From: Craterilacuibacter sinensis
GTDB lineage: Bacteria > Pseudomonadota > Gammaproteobacteria > Burkholderiales > Chromobacteriaceae
Direction: 5' to 3'
Length of the DNA stretch: 64,000 bases
NCBI RefSeq assembly: GCF_009831765.1
Contig: NZ_WSSB01000008.1
Location: 1-64,000 of the forward strand
Below are positions 10,101 to 17,502 of the stretch, in pieces. The position numbers and the translations under genes are program-made. The number at the start of each line of letters is the position of its first letter. The first letter of the stretch is position 1. The notes below the pieces were generated by a model. It saw nothing but the letters and a program-made list of their open reading frames with translations, was not told the DNA's origin and searched no databases.

Positions 10101-10494
10101 AGACGGCACAGGCCTTGCCCAGATCGTGAAACAGCGCAGCCAGGGTAGCGACGAGACGGATGTCTTCGCCTGTCAGCCAGTCGTTTTCGTCGTGATCGCG
10201 CAAAATATCGCTTTGGGTGGTGTTGGTGGGTACGCTGCCTAGCGAATTGAAACGGCGCGCATCGCCGACGATCCACATGAGCTCGCTGTGATCGCGGCCG
10301 CGTAGCCAGTGACAGGCGACGGCGGTGTTTTTGCGTGCCGTCTTGCGCAGCAGTTTGCGCAAGGTGTCGAGGCCGGCTTGAGTAATTGGCGTTTGCCAGA
10401 CTCGGTCACCCTTGCGTTCAGCAAACTGATCGAGGATGCGGCGCGTCTCGGTCAGCGCGCGTTTGTCACACTGTGAAACCAGCAGGATGTTCAT
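7141..10494 (-). CDS. cas3f: Cas2-Cas3 fusion: adaptation subunit plus HD nuclease-helicase
   Basis: The protein is 1117 residues from the ATG at 10494, giving the N-terminus MNILLVSQCDKRALTETRRI. The first 95 or so residues form the Cas2 domain specific to type I-F. An HD nuclease follows (LFHDLGKACAVFQTRL). Next is a superfamily 2 helicase with Walker A (MASTGCGKT), a DEAH-like Walker B (VLDEPDDF) and motif VI (LSGRVRRHW). It joins Cas1 for spacer acquisition and degrades target DNA after Csy recruitment. The ATG overlaps the cas1 stop as ATGA. No catalytic loss is visible. Confidence 0.96.
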   Translation of the reverse strand: MNILLVSQCDKRALTETRRILDQFAERKGDRVWQTPITQAGLDTLRKLLRKTARKNTAVACHWLRGRDHSELMWIVGDARRFNSLGSVPTNTTQSDILRDHDENDWLTGEDIRLVATLAALFHDLGKACAVFQTRLRDKGPHPTNVYRHEWVSLRLVQAFVGQDDDAGWLARLQEPTQMTTANWEKRLKLATLRDGADTQARDNKPFADGVLPPLAAAVCWLVLSHHRLPVSNDETLTAARIDTGLRDLNSKWNQPFDSVTSKDAKPYWQFPYGLPCDDKLWCERVADIARQLAARQSVTTMWLDQPYPLHLARLTLMLADHHFSSQTVKQGWQMGKEGETAFANTLSHAQKNGPKYKGRQFNQTLPEHLNGVARHALSTARALPGIARALPPLGRHPLLQKRSADPRFAWQDKAYDLAASLRERAAAHGAFIVNMASTGCGKTLANARIMYALARPDTGFRCAFALGLRTLTLQTGHAFRDKLKLGEDQLAIRVGGAASRELFEQQAKDAEAAAEATGSASTEALLGEDSAIHFEGNPDHPLLQQLSHDPRFNALLAAPLLVCTIDHLTPATEGTRGGRQIAPMLRLLSSDLVLDEPDDFSVEDMPALTRLVYWAGLLGSRVLLSSATLPPALVKCLFDAWLAGRAQYQQHRGQPGLPLDVCCLWVDENGSHAANCGDSASFAAQHLAFARSRSDWLASQKPRRTAALLPLTGVPRDEKNLFEPLASLLREQAWQLHAANHDCDPHTGKRVSIGLIRLAHIDKIYPLARALYAQDAPDGSRIHLCVYHSQYPLLLRSAIERRLDAALTRHNKAALFSLPDIRAKLDGSTAEDHLFIVLSSPVSEVGRDHSYSWAIAEPSSMRSLIQLSGRVRRHWPEDYHVQNLLILQHSLAAWLGQRLAYCRPGFESGEFSLQCHDLAAILPESDYRHPDARPRLLPRADLQPEYRLVDLEHARLAADLNQTHTPAQRRGKSAQARLCAASCWAMPRASLHGTLQKKQPFRQSHGEEWEMVLLPDGEGGISLKRREEGDKKWEVRESDNNHLIHPISDGELLTGQDIRPWGNEDYQVELTNLATALDMDDTTCARRYGGFSLRVDSNNLQGWHFHPALGFCQKRD

Positions 10495-11477
10495 GCCGCT
10501 CTCCCCTGCTGTTCGGCAATCGCCTTGAGCTGGTCGATCATGAAATCCAGCGCCTCGCTGCGGGTCAGCTGGCTGATGCATTGCTGGCGGAAGGTTTGCT
10601 CGTCATCACCTCGCATGGCACTGATGAAGGCTTGCGGAAGAATGATAGCGTCTTTGACAAGATCGGCCGCATCAAAAACCAGCCCGCCGCGCCGCGTCTT
10701 GCCATGCAGAATGGCGAGGCCATGCGGCAGGCCGAGCACCCAGGTCGCCGTCGCGCCCAGTCCGTAGGCGAGGTAGTTACCGTGATCAAGGTAGCGGTTT
10801 GCCGGATCGTTACCGCTTCCGCGCTTGGCGCGGGTAAAGTCACCGTAGCGCGTGGCTTGCGCGGCAATGCGGAACAACTGCTTGGACAGGCGAGCCTCTT
10901 CAGTGAGCAGACTGCCATGGTCAGGCGCATGGGCCAGAGCCGAAATACTGCCCTCCAATAATGCATCAAGCTTGGCCGCATCCACATCAAACCCAGCATC
11001 ACGCAGGGGGCGGCTGTCCAGCCATTGCTGCCGAATACGGCCAAGTCGGGCCTGTTGCAGCTGTTTGGCGGCAGCCAGCCTTTTATCTTCATCAAACCAG
11101 AATTTCACCCACCATTGCAGATATTCGGTGGGCCGGTATTCGGACTGCGGCGACTGCCAATCGATCTCGAGTTCGCGCTCTCCTGCGGTAAACAGCGGTG
11201 TGCCACCGCCACCACAAAAACCCACCATGACCCCTGCTTTTGCCAACTCACGCATGGCGGCCTGCGTGACAGATGTCCCGGTTCCCAGTAGCAAGGTGGT
11301 GGTATTGGCGATAGGAATGTTCCAGTACAGCGACTGTTTTCCAGCATCAGTCACATACTCGACCCGCCCGCCATTGACCAGAACACGGCAATGCTCGAGA
11401 TAATAAAGATTGGCCCGCTTGGAGTGCAGGATGGTTTTCAGATCTGAAGGGCTGAATGATTTTTTCTGTGTGGACAT
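10491..11477 (-). CDS. cas1: Cas1f, spacer integrase
   Basis: This 328-residue Cas1 of the I-F type inserts new spacers at the leader end together with Cas2-3. Visible family features are KRANLYYLEHCRVLVNGGRV near the N-terminus, GTGTSVTQAAMRELAKAGV, and the C-terminal metal-site region (NYLAYGLGATATWVLGLPHG with DAADLVKDAI). It is the first gene of the cas cluster. The region upstream at 11478-11545 is short and AT-rich. The cas set is complete, so the locus should be able to acquire spacers. Confidence 0.95.
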   Translation of the reverse strand: MSTQKKSFSPSDLKTILHSKRANLYYLEHCRVLVNGGRVEYVTDAGKQSLYWNIPIANTTTLLLGTGTSVTQAAMRELAKAGVMVGFCGGGGTPLFTAGERELEIDWQSPQSEYRPTEYLQWWVKFWFDEDKRLAAAKQLQQARLGRIRQQWLDSRPLRDAGFDVDAAKLDALLEGSISALAHAPDHGSLLTEEARLSKQLFRIAAQATRYGDFTRAKRGSGNDPANRYLDHGNYLAYGLGATATWVLGLPHGLAILHGKTRRGGLVFDAADLVKDAIILPQAFISAMRGDDEQTFRQQCISQLTRSEALDFMIDQLKAIAEQQGRAA

Positions 11478-11545
11478 ATTCCTATCTTCTGCTCGGTCAG
11501 CGATTTTACACCACCGGTAGATGGTGCCGTTTTTTCAAAATGAAA

Positions 11546-12403
11546 TTAATCAATGTAGTAAGAGTAGGTGGGGTTATTGTTCTGTGCTATGGGGTGGTAA
11601 AGCGCGAATTGATCTTTTAGTGGCGCACTGTCTGGCAGAGTTAAACCTTTATTGAGAAATGAGTAGTTTTGTTTTCTAAGCTGAAATTTTCTGCTTAGAA
11701 AATTGAAAGCGCTTTCGTCGATCTCGCCACAAAATTGGTAATGTCGATCAAATGAAAGATAACATCTCTTTCCTTGAAGGTCATACTCTAATATCACATA
11801 AATATAATGATTAATCTGACCTAGGTCATCATTGTCATGGACTCCCCAATGTTGCCAGTATTCATACTCTAAGTGGCAGGGTAAGTAGGGTTTGCCTTCT
11901 ACATGCTGCTTGCTTTTGCCATAGATAGCGATGTCTTTGTCGCTGTATTTTGCACGAAGATAGTTGGCATCAGAAAAATCAAATGCAAAATTCACAAAAC
12001 TATTTGTGGAACTGGTTGGTATCGAAATTTCGCAATTTAACTCTTCGAATGATGAGTTGGCAGAGTAAAAATTTTCACTACCGATGAGTGCTCTTTGAGA
12101 TTTCACAAAGTAGATGCATTTTGTATGTAATTCTTTGACAATATAAACTACATATAATGGATATCGTTTGATGAATTTTTCGGCTTCACTTTTATGTTTA
12201 TCGGATATATAAAACGTGGAGAATGGCATTAGTTTGTGAAATGAATTTATTGCCTGACTATTAAAGCTGTACGTGGCTATTTTTGCGACGCCATCAGTTT
12301 CTCTTTTGTAGTTGGAAAAATATTTTTCAAACGATAAATTGCGATGTATTCTGATGCTGCTTACGCCGCTAATGTCTATTATTGAATCATGTTTATGTTT
12401 CAT
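11546..12403 (-). CDS. Phospholipase D-fold protein, possible defence nuclease
   Basis: This 285-residue protein is markedly AT-rich in codon use compared with the cas genes, which points to separate acquisition. The segment HTKCIYFVKSQRALIGSENF resembles a phospholipase D half-motif. H and K are correctly placed and GSEN follows, but the usual Asp is replaced by Ser. Upstream, GVAKIATYSFNSQAINSF looks like the first strand and helix of that fold. One motif suggests a dimeric nuclease of the Nuc/BfiI style, or a degenerate enzyme. The C-terminal half is not recognised. A small IS-split gene ends 13 bp upstream in the same direction. A role in defence is inferred from the neighbourhood only. 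Confidence 0.5.
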   Translation of the reverse strand: MKHKHDSIIDISGVSSIRIHRNLSFEKYFSNYKRETDGVAKIATYSFNSQAINSFHKLMPFSTFYISDKHKSEAEKFIKRYPLYVVYIVKELHTKCIYFVKSQRALIGSENFYSANSSFEELNCEISIPTSSTNSFVNFAFDFSDANYLRAKYSDKDIAIYGKSKQHVEGKPYLPCHLEYEYWQHWGVHDNDDLGQINHYIYVILEYDLQGKRCYLSFDRHYQFCGEIDESAFNFLSRKFQLRKQNYSFLNKGLTLPDSAPLKDQFALYHPIAQNNNPTYSYYID

Positions 12404-12416
12404 GCGGTCCCCATGT

Positions 12417-12621
12417 TTATTTAATGATTATCTGTGGATCTGTTCGACCAATTTCCATTTTATTTTTCATGCCTGAAATTTTCAAATGGAAGCCTGCGCC
12501 AAATTCGTAGGTATTTTTGTAAAACCACTTTTCCTCCGTTTTAATGTCCGCTGAAACGTCAGCACACTTGATGTGCCAGCTATGCTCCATGCCAAAATTC
12601 AGAAAATGCGTCAGAGTGCAA
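12417..12621 (-). pseudogene. C-terminal part of a small gene split by IS3 insertion
   Basis: This encodes a 67-residue tail, from CTLTHFLNFGMEHSW to the stop at 12417. The open frame extends right to 12671, but those codons come from the IS end. Across the IS, minus-strand 13816-13871 reads STNEYIKATTHAAVKKLYES and joins this tail in the same frame if the IS is removed. This restores a protein of about 86 residues, although no start codon remains upstream of it. Not recognised. It probably formed an operon with the phospholipase D-like gene 13 bp downstream. Confidence 0.55.
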
Positions 12622-12692
12622 TGGTAATCCCCCCGGAAATTAGCGGCGGTTAAAAGTAGAATTTTCTCCAATGCAGCCCGAGGAAGTTTTAC

Positions 12693-12959
12693 ATGAAGAC
12701 GTCACGTTTTTCAGATAGCCAGATCATTGCCATCCTCAAGCAGGCCGAGGGTGGTTCACCAGTGCCAGAACTGTGCCGCGAGCACGGCATCAGCTCGGCC
12801 ACGTTCTACAAGTGGCGCAGCAAGTTTGGCGGCATGGATGCCTCGCTGATGGCGCGCCTCAAGGAGTTGGAAGACGAGAACCGGCGGCTGAAGAAGATGT
12901 ACGCCGAAGAACGGCTCAAGGCCGAAATCGTCAAGGAAGCGCTCGAAAAAAAGTGGTGA
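12693..12959 (+). CDS. IS3-family transposase OrfA
   Basis: This 88-residue protein has an N-terminal helix-turn-helix ([15 protein letters not shown], then [20 protein letters not shown]) and a C-terminal leucine-zipper-like helix ([20 protein letters not shown]). This is the DNA-binding half of an IS3-type transposase, similar in style to IS407/IS51 relatives. An A7 run at 12946-12952, close to the stop, is the likely slippery site for the programmed -1 frameshift that makes the OrfAB transposase. Confidence 0.9.
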   Translation: MKTSRFSDSQIIAILKQAEGGSPVPELCREHGISSATFYKWRSKFGGMDASLMARLKELEDENRRLKKMYAEERLKAEIVKEALEKKW

Positions 12960-13798
12960 TGCCATCTCGCCGACGCGAGATGGCGCAGCGAACGGTCGCG
13001 AAAGGCGTCAGCATCCGACTGGCTTGCCTGGCGTTTGGCATCAGCCAGACCTGCTACCGTTACCAGGCCAAGCAGTCCGCAGAGAATGCCGAAATCGCCG
13101 ATCACCTGGTCCGTTTGACCCACAACCAGCGTAACTGGGGATTCGGGCTGTGCTTCCTGTACCTGCGCAACGTGAAGGGCTACCGCTGGAACCACAAACG
13201 GGTGTACCGCATTTACCGCGAACTGGAACTGAACCTGCGGATCAAGCCAAGAAAGCGGATCGTTCGGGAGAAGCCGGCACCGTTGGCGGTGCCGGAAGCC
13301 CTCAACCAATGCTGGTCGATGGATTTCATGCATGACCAACTCTCCGACGGCCGCAGCTACCGCTTGTTCAATGTCATCGATGATTTCAACCGGGAGGCGC
13401 TGGCGATCGACATTGACCTGTCGTTACCGTCAGAACGGGTGGTACGGGCGCTGGATCAGATCATCGAGTGGCGTGGCAAACCGCAGGTCATTCGCAGTGA
13501 CAACGGTCCGGAATACATCAGCGGGACGTTTGTTGCCTGGGCTGAGCGCAGAGGCATCCGCTTGGATCACATCCAGCCGGGCAAGCCGCAGCAGAACGCC
13601 TCCATCGAGCGCTACAACCGGACGGTCCGCTACGACTGGCTCAGCCATTACCTGTTCGAGTCGATTGAGGAGGTGCAGAACTATGCGACCGACTGGATGT
13701 GGACCTACAATCACGAACGCCCCAATATGGCGCTCGGCGGCATAACCCCAAAACAGAAGTCAGCACTTTTAACCAACTCTACTTCTCGCCATTGCTAA
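12959..13798 (+). CDS. IS3-family transposase OrfB (DDE domain)
   Basis: About 279 residues from the ATG at 12959, which overlaps the orfA stop. The functional product is more likely the OrfAB frameshift fusion. The rve/DDE catalytic region is visible: WSMDFMHD for the first Asp, IRSDNGPEY for the second, and [12 protein letters not shown] for the Glu. The protein ends with the usual [15 protein letters not shown] signature. The frame is intact, so the element may still be mobile. Confidence 0.9.
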   Translation: MPSRRREMAQRTVAKGVSIRLACLAFGISQTCYRYQAKQSAENAEIADHLVRLTHNQRNWGFGLCFLYLRNVKGYRWNHKRVYRIYRELELNLRIKPRKRIVREKPAPLAVPEALNQCWSMDFMHDQLSDGRSYRLFNVIDDFNREALAIDIDLSLPSERVVRALDQIIEWRGKPQVIRSDNGPEYISGTFVAWAERRGIRLDHIQPGKPQQNASIERYNRTVRYDWLSHYLFESIEEVQNYATDWMWTYNHERPNMALGGITPKQKSALLTNSTSRHC

Positions 13799-13871
13799 AA
13801 ATGGGGGGATTACCACTGCTCTCGTACAGCTTCTTTACTGCTGCATGAGTCGTAGCTTTGATGTACTCATT

Positions 13872-14052
13872 TGTGCTAAAATTTCAGGCTAAACCGCCTG
13901 AAATGAAATGCGAACCTGAATCGAGTTGAGGCTGAAGTGCTACCAGATTAGATGGTAGCGTGCTAATTGCAGTAAATAAAAGCGGCCAGATTATGACGTT
14001 CAAAAACGTCGATACTGTGTCGGCTGAATGAGGGCATCAGGGAGAGAGGCAC
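13872..14052 (+). promoter_or_regulatory. Structured leader upstream of the DAC operon
   Basis: Three perfect short hairpins follow one another in 130 bp: ATTTCAGGC/GCCTGAAAT (13881-13904), GCTACCA/TGGTAGC (13939-13959) and GACGTT/AACGTC (13995-14010). The ribosome binding site GAGAGG follows just before the ATG at 14053. The stems could be a terminator for the left neighbour, a leader attenuator or protein-binding sites. No promoter could be assigned with confidence. Confidence 0.4.
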
Positions 14053-15066
14053 ATGCCAGTCAACATTACCTTCCGATCGAAGCTGATCGGGGATGTGCAC
14101 ACTTTTTGTAGGAACTCCAAGCTGAGCATACTGAGCGATCAACTCAATCTCGTTGAGTTGATCGTATTGCTGTCTCGATACCAAGAAGAAGGTGTCGACT
14201 TGTCCCCTCGGGTATATATCACGAGCGATGTTCAAGCCATGACAAGGATGCTACCTGGCGGCGAACAGTACAAGCTGGGAGGCAGTTCTGCGGATCAAAA
14301 GGGTATAAAGCAGGCTCTAAAGAAATGCGCCCCCCTCGCAACCGGTGACTGGATGATCTACATCGCTGATGCTGGCAATAAAATTGAGTACGGAGTCTTC
14401 AAGGGGGAAAGCAACCCCATCTCCGTTTCGATCGACTCAATACTTCTCTCCTCGGATAACGATTTCCACACCGTTAGGGTTAGCCAGTTGGCCAAAGATT
14501 GCGTTGAGACACATTCAAGTCACGGCGACCGTCACTATATCTTTCTTAACCATCGAGATGAGGATAGCCCCCCGCCACTTCAATATCTAGAAAGTCTGGT
14601 TGAGGCGATCACGTCAAAGGTTCCTGCCGAATATCTAGAGGCACTGAAGAGCTACCTAAACAAACTTCTCTACGACGCTCTTCGCCAGTCGCATGGTTGC
14701 CTCATCGTAGTCTCGGCCAATGACAAGGTTCCGGCACTCTTATCTAACGATGGGGTCATCCTCGAGAATGCGATCAACTTCTCAGAACTTGTGGCGGAAG
14801 TCGCAAGCAAAAGCATCGACTCTGCCCAGCTAGATAGCAAAGGCACGTTACTAAAAGGGATGCTGAATAGTGATGGGATCATTGTCTTCAATCAATATGC
14901 CCAGCTCCTCGGTTTCAATTGTTTCGTCAAGACAGCAAGTACTGATGATGTTGTAGGTGGTGCGCGTAAAAGAGCTTTTACCACGCTCGCGGACGATGTT
15001 GGGAATACGTTGCACGCAGCGTTCATCCAGTCACAAGATGGCTGGTCTGAATTCAAGGGAGCCTAA
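14053..15066 (+). CDS. DAC (DisA_N)-fold protein, candidate nucleotide cyclase/sensor
   Basis: 337 residues. The C-terminal 130 or so residues follow the layout of a diadenylate cyclase domain. HGCLIVVSANDK (from residue 214) corresponds to the first core strand. KGMLNSDGIIVF (SDG at 273-275) corresponds to the DGA motif. GGARKRAFTTLADDVG (ARKRAF at 304-309) corresponds to the RHR motif. The key positions deviate from DGA and RHR, so activity on ATP is plausible but not assured. Residues 1-190 look like a separate sensor domain of the kind found in DACNx proteins. The gene has a good ribosome binding site and ends 3 bp before the next gene. The family call is from motif memory. Confidence 0.6.
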   Translation: MPVNITFRSKLIGDVHTFCRNSKLSILSDQLNLVELIVLLSRYQEEGVDLSPRVYITSDVQAMTRMLPGGEQYKLGGSSADQKGIKQALKKCAPLATGDWMIYIADAGNKIEYGVFKGESNPISVSIDSILLSSDNDFHTVRVSQLAKDCVETHSSHGDRHYIFLNHRDEDSPPPLQYLESLVEAITSKVPAEYLEALKSYLNKLLYDALRQSHGCLIVVSANDKVPALLSNDGVILENAINFSELVAEVASKSIDSAQLDSKGTLLKGMLNSDGIIVFNQYAQLLGFNCFVKTASTDDVVGGARKRAFTTLADDVGNTLHAAFIQSQDGWSEFKGA

Positions 15067-15069
15067 TCA

Positions 15070-16395
15070 ATGGCCACAATTGCACTCTGGCAACCTGCCC
15101 CGAATGAAATAGTACCTGCGACAGCTAAAACGCCATTCGCGATCACCGACTATGCATTACAGCTCAGCAAGAAGGATAAGCAGCAAATTGTTGCCGCCTT
15201 TGATTCAGGTCACTTTGAGATGGGTGTCACCTACCTCTGGGGGCGCACGATCAATGCGCTCAAGAAAGAACTCTCGAATGTAGGTGTTGGCCTGATCGGC
15301 GAAATGCTTGGTCGGACCGATGTAGATGAAGATGACGACATCAACGACATCCTGACCGAGAGGGAGGCGATTCGCCTAGCAGAGGAGCTGGGCGTCATCT
15401 CATCGACGGATGGGATGAGATTGCGACATACCTACGAGCTCATCACTCATTTTTCGCAGATGGACAGTGATGACGGCGATCTCGAAAAATTGAACAGCCA
15501 CGAGGCGCTCGCGTCGCTACAGACTTGTGTCGCTGGGGTGCTTGGTCGACCCAAGATTGAAGTCGCTACAAAATTCATCGAATTCCGGGCTGCCTTGGAG
15601 TCAAAGAGCATTTCTGAAGATGACCCATATGTTGAGATGCTGAAAGGATCGCCGTACTTCTTCTATAAGCTCACCATCAGTGTGCTAATGAATGCTGCCA
15701 AGAAGAATGTTGGCGCAAACTTGGAACATGCCCTCGCCAATATCAATACTCTGGTGCCTGCGCTCTGGGATAACCTTCGACACACGGAACGCTGGCAAGT
15801 TGGGCATGCATATGCTGAAGCATATGCGGATGGTAAGACAACAGTCGTCGGTGGTCTGAAAAGTGCGCTTCTCAAAGTCAAGGGATTTGACTTTGTTCCT
15901 GAGAACCTGCGCAGCGATACTTTCGTCAAAGCTGCGGATGCAGTCATCAAGGCACATGAGGGGCTGAATAATTTTTACAACGAAGCGGCTGCTGTAAAGG
16001 CTCTTACTCGGCTTGGTACAACTATTCCGACACCTGCCTTTCCCGCCTGCCTTAGTGCGTTACTGTGTGTAACGCTCGGTAACGAGTACGGCGTTGCTTG
16101 GTCTGCACAGGCCTATGCCAAATCAATTCTTGACTCCATTACAATGGAGCGCTGGGCGTACTACCTCAATAATGTTCTGCCGAGTGACACAAGGATTTTT
16201 GGAAAATTCTCCAGCCAAAAACCGCGGGCAAACTTCGTTGAGTTAGTTAATGCGAAAAATTTATCACAGGTAGAGTTCAAGAATAAGACCGTACAACAAC
16301 TAGTCGAGGCGGCTGCAAGGAGTAACGAATCAAAGCTAGCAAGTATCGCAGCGAAAATGCATGAGGAGTACTATGGCAAACTGGTCAAAATATAA
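15070..16395 (+). CDS. Unrecognised 441-residue protein in the DAC operon
   Basis: I do not recognise this protein. It starts MATIALWQPAPNEIV, is mainly helical in appearance, is soluble (no membrane segment or signal peptide), and has an acidic patch (GRTDVDEDDDINDILTE, near residues 82-98). The segment ERWQVGH contains R-x4-H, the spacing of a HEPN nuclease motif, but this is weak evidence. Its start lies 3 bp after the stop of the DAC-fold gene, so the two are almost certainly co-expressed and probably act together as adaptor, regulator or second effector. A membrane effector-like gene follows after 84 bp. Confidence 0.85.
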   Translation: MATIALWQPAPNEIVPATAKTPFAITDYALQLSKKDKQQIVAAFDSGHFEMGVTYLWGRTINALKKELSNVGVGLIGEMLGRTDVDEDDDINDILTEREAIRLAEELGVISSTDGMRLRHTYELITHFSQMDSDDGDLEKLNSHEALASLQTCVAGVLGRPKIEVATKFIEFRAALESKSISEDDPYVEMLKGSPYFFYKLTISVLMNAAKKNVGANLEHALANINTLVPALWDNLRHTERWQVGHAYAEAYADGKTTVVGGLKSALLKVKGFDFVPENLRSDTFVKAADAVIKAHEGLNNFYNEAAAVKALTRLGTTIPTPAFPACLSALLCVTLGNEYGVAWSAQAYAKSILDSITMERWAYYLNNVLPSDTRIFGKFSSQKPRANFVELVNAKNLSQVEFKNKTVQQLVEAAARSNESKLASIAAKMHEEYYGKLVKI

Positions 16396-16479
16396 ATCCT
16401 CGTGTCAGGAGGCATGATTTTGGTACTATTGCCAAATTAGTGGTGTGCACCGAACTCAAGCATTAGATATCACAAATTA

Positions 16480-17115
16480 ATGGACTTTATCCAGTTGAAA
16501 AAAGAAAATGATTTCGGCAATCTTTATAAAAAAATTGATGCCACATCAAAAACTCGATTTCACTCCTCAAGACGCTTAAAGCTTCACACCAAGCTCAGCA
16601 CCGCCACCATTGTTTTTATTTCGCTCGTTCTTATTTTAACGTCACTGATGCAGGCATATGATCTTGGTGTTAATATAAAATCAAAATACCTAGCTCTGAT
16701 CCAGGTTTTTTCATCAATTACAGTATTGGTTTATTCTCTTCTTATTGATAAAAATGATTTTTCCAGCCTTTCGGAGAAAATGTACTCCTGCGCATCAAGA
16801 CTGGGTGAGCTCAAGCAAAAAATATATCCTCACTTAGATTCAGGAACTCAAGAGCAATATAATTGCTTTAAAGATGATTATCATGAAATTTTGAAACTAT
16901 ATGAAACGGCAGCAATAAATGATTTTCGGGCTGATTACATTCGCGCCCAAATTGATATGCCAGAAAATTACAAATTTAGCTTTGCAAAATGCATTTATTT
17001 ACGGGCAAAAATATTTTTCCTTTACGCATTAAATTATCTGCAATATGTGATTATTTTCTTTCTTTTTTCAGGTATGCTTTATTGGCTATGGATTGGACCC
17101 ATAGCAGCAAAATAG
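16480..17115 (+). CDS. SLATT-like membrane effector
   Basis: This 211-residue AT-rich gene has a short N-terminal helix (KKIDATSKTRFHSSRRLKLH) and two closely spaced membrane segments (about 43-62 and 70-88: TIVFISLVLILTSLMQAY, LIQVFSSITVLVYSLLI). A helical linker with SLSEKMYSCASRLGELKQKI follows, then a third hydrophobic segment at the C-terminus. The order and the sequence style match SLATT domains, 2TM effectors associated with SMODS and SLOG that are predicted to form pores and kill infected cells. It lies 84 bp after the 441-residue gene in the same direction. The SLATT call is by pattern recognition. Confidence 0.6.
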   Translation: MDFIQLKKENDFGNLYKKIDATSKTRFHSSRRLKLHTKLSTATIVFISLVLILTSLMQAYDLGVNIKSKYLALIQVFSSITVLVYSLLIDKNDFSSLSEKMYSCASRLGELKQKIYPHLDSGTQEQYNCFKDDYHEILKLYETAAINDFRADYIRAQIDMPENYKFSFAKCIYLRAKIFFLYALNYLQYVIIFFLFSGMLYWLWIGPIAAK

Positions 17116-17466
17116 AGTCTAATTTTTCAGTCTGATTATTTCAAATTCATACACTAAAAGAAGTAATATGAAAGCCCTTGGCGGACTCCACAAGACTGAA
17201 CTCGTGGTCCATCGGTGTGGGAGAGGCTGGGGACAACCTACGGAGAATGTTGATATAGGAGTGACCGAAATTCTGTGTAAATGGTCGGTACTCATCTCCT
17301 TGCTGACCGACAGCCTTGGCCGACAACCGGACTGTACGGGGTCGTCCGTTATGCGGCCAAAGTGGATGATTCAGAAACGACCCATGATGTCCGCTATTGA
17401 ACTTCAACAGACAATGCGAGTGCTTTAGTTATAAGCCCCTCCCCTCGTGCCTCGGGGGGGGTAAAG
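17116..17466. other. Intergenic region after the DAC/SLATT operon
   Basis: I see no convincing gene here. Two overlapping open frames of 86 codons on opposite strands (17168-17428 + and 17147-17407 -) have no ribosome binding site or recognisable product. The composition changes back to GC-rich. The stretch may be a scar of earlier mobile DNA. Confidence 0.5.
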
Positions 17467-17493
17467 GCCTGCGGCCAGGGAAACGCCTTCGGC
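17467..17493. repeat. Short palindromic repeat pair left of umuDC
   Basis: Two copies of the 9-bp palindrome GCCTNCGGC (17467-17475 and 17485-17493) lie 18 bp apart. They resemble the five-copy tract at 20676-20759, including the flanking text AGGGAAACGCC compared with AAGGAGACGCC. The IS1595-like element inserted just to the right. One more copy is at 18576-18584 beyond the IS. Confidence 0.7.
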
Positions 17494-17502
17494 GTAAAAC
17501 AA

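Larger units (their letters stand above)
12622..13815 (+). mobile_element. IS3-family insertion sequence (1194 bp)
   Basis: The terminal inverted repeats begin TGGTAATCCCCCC at both ends (12622 rightward, 13815 leftward) and continue imperfectly through TTAGC and GGCG. Two overlapping frames encode the transposase. No target duplication is evident: left flank gtgcaa, right flank ctgctc. The element splits a small minus-strand gene. A decayed end of a related element lies at about 21310-21440. Confidence 0.88.

Noticed and set aside
12622-12671. Reading the 84-codon frame from 12671 as an intact gene
   Set aside because: Its first 17 codons lie inside the IS3 inverted-repeat end, so the start is an artefact of the insertion.
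17147-17428. Two 86-codon frames on opposite strands
   Set aside because: No ribosome binding site, no recognisable protein, and they overlap one another completely.
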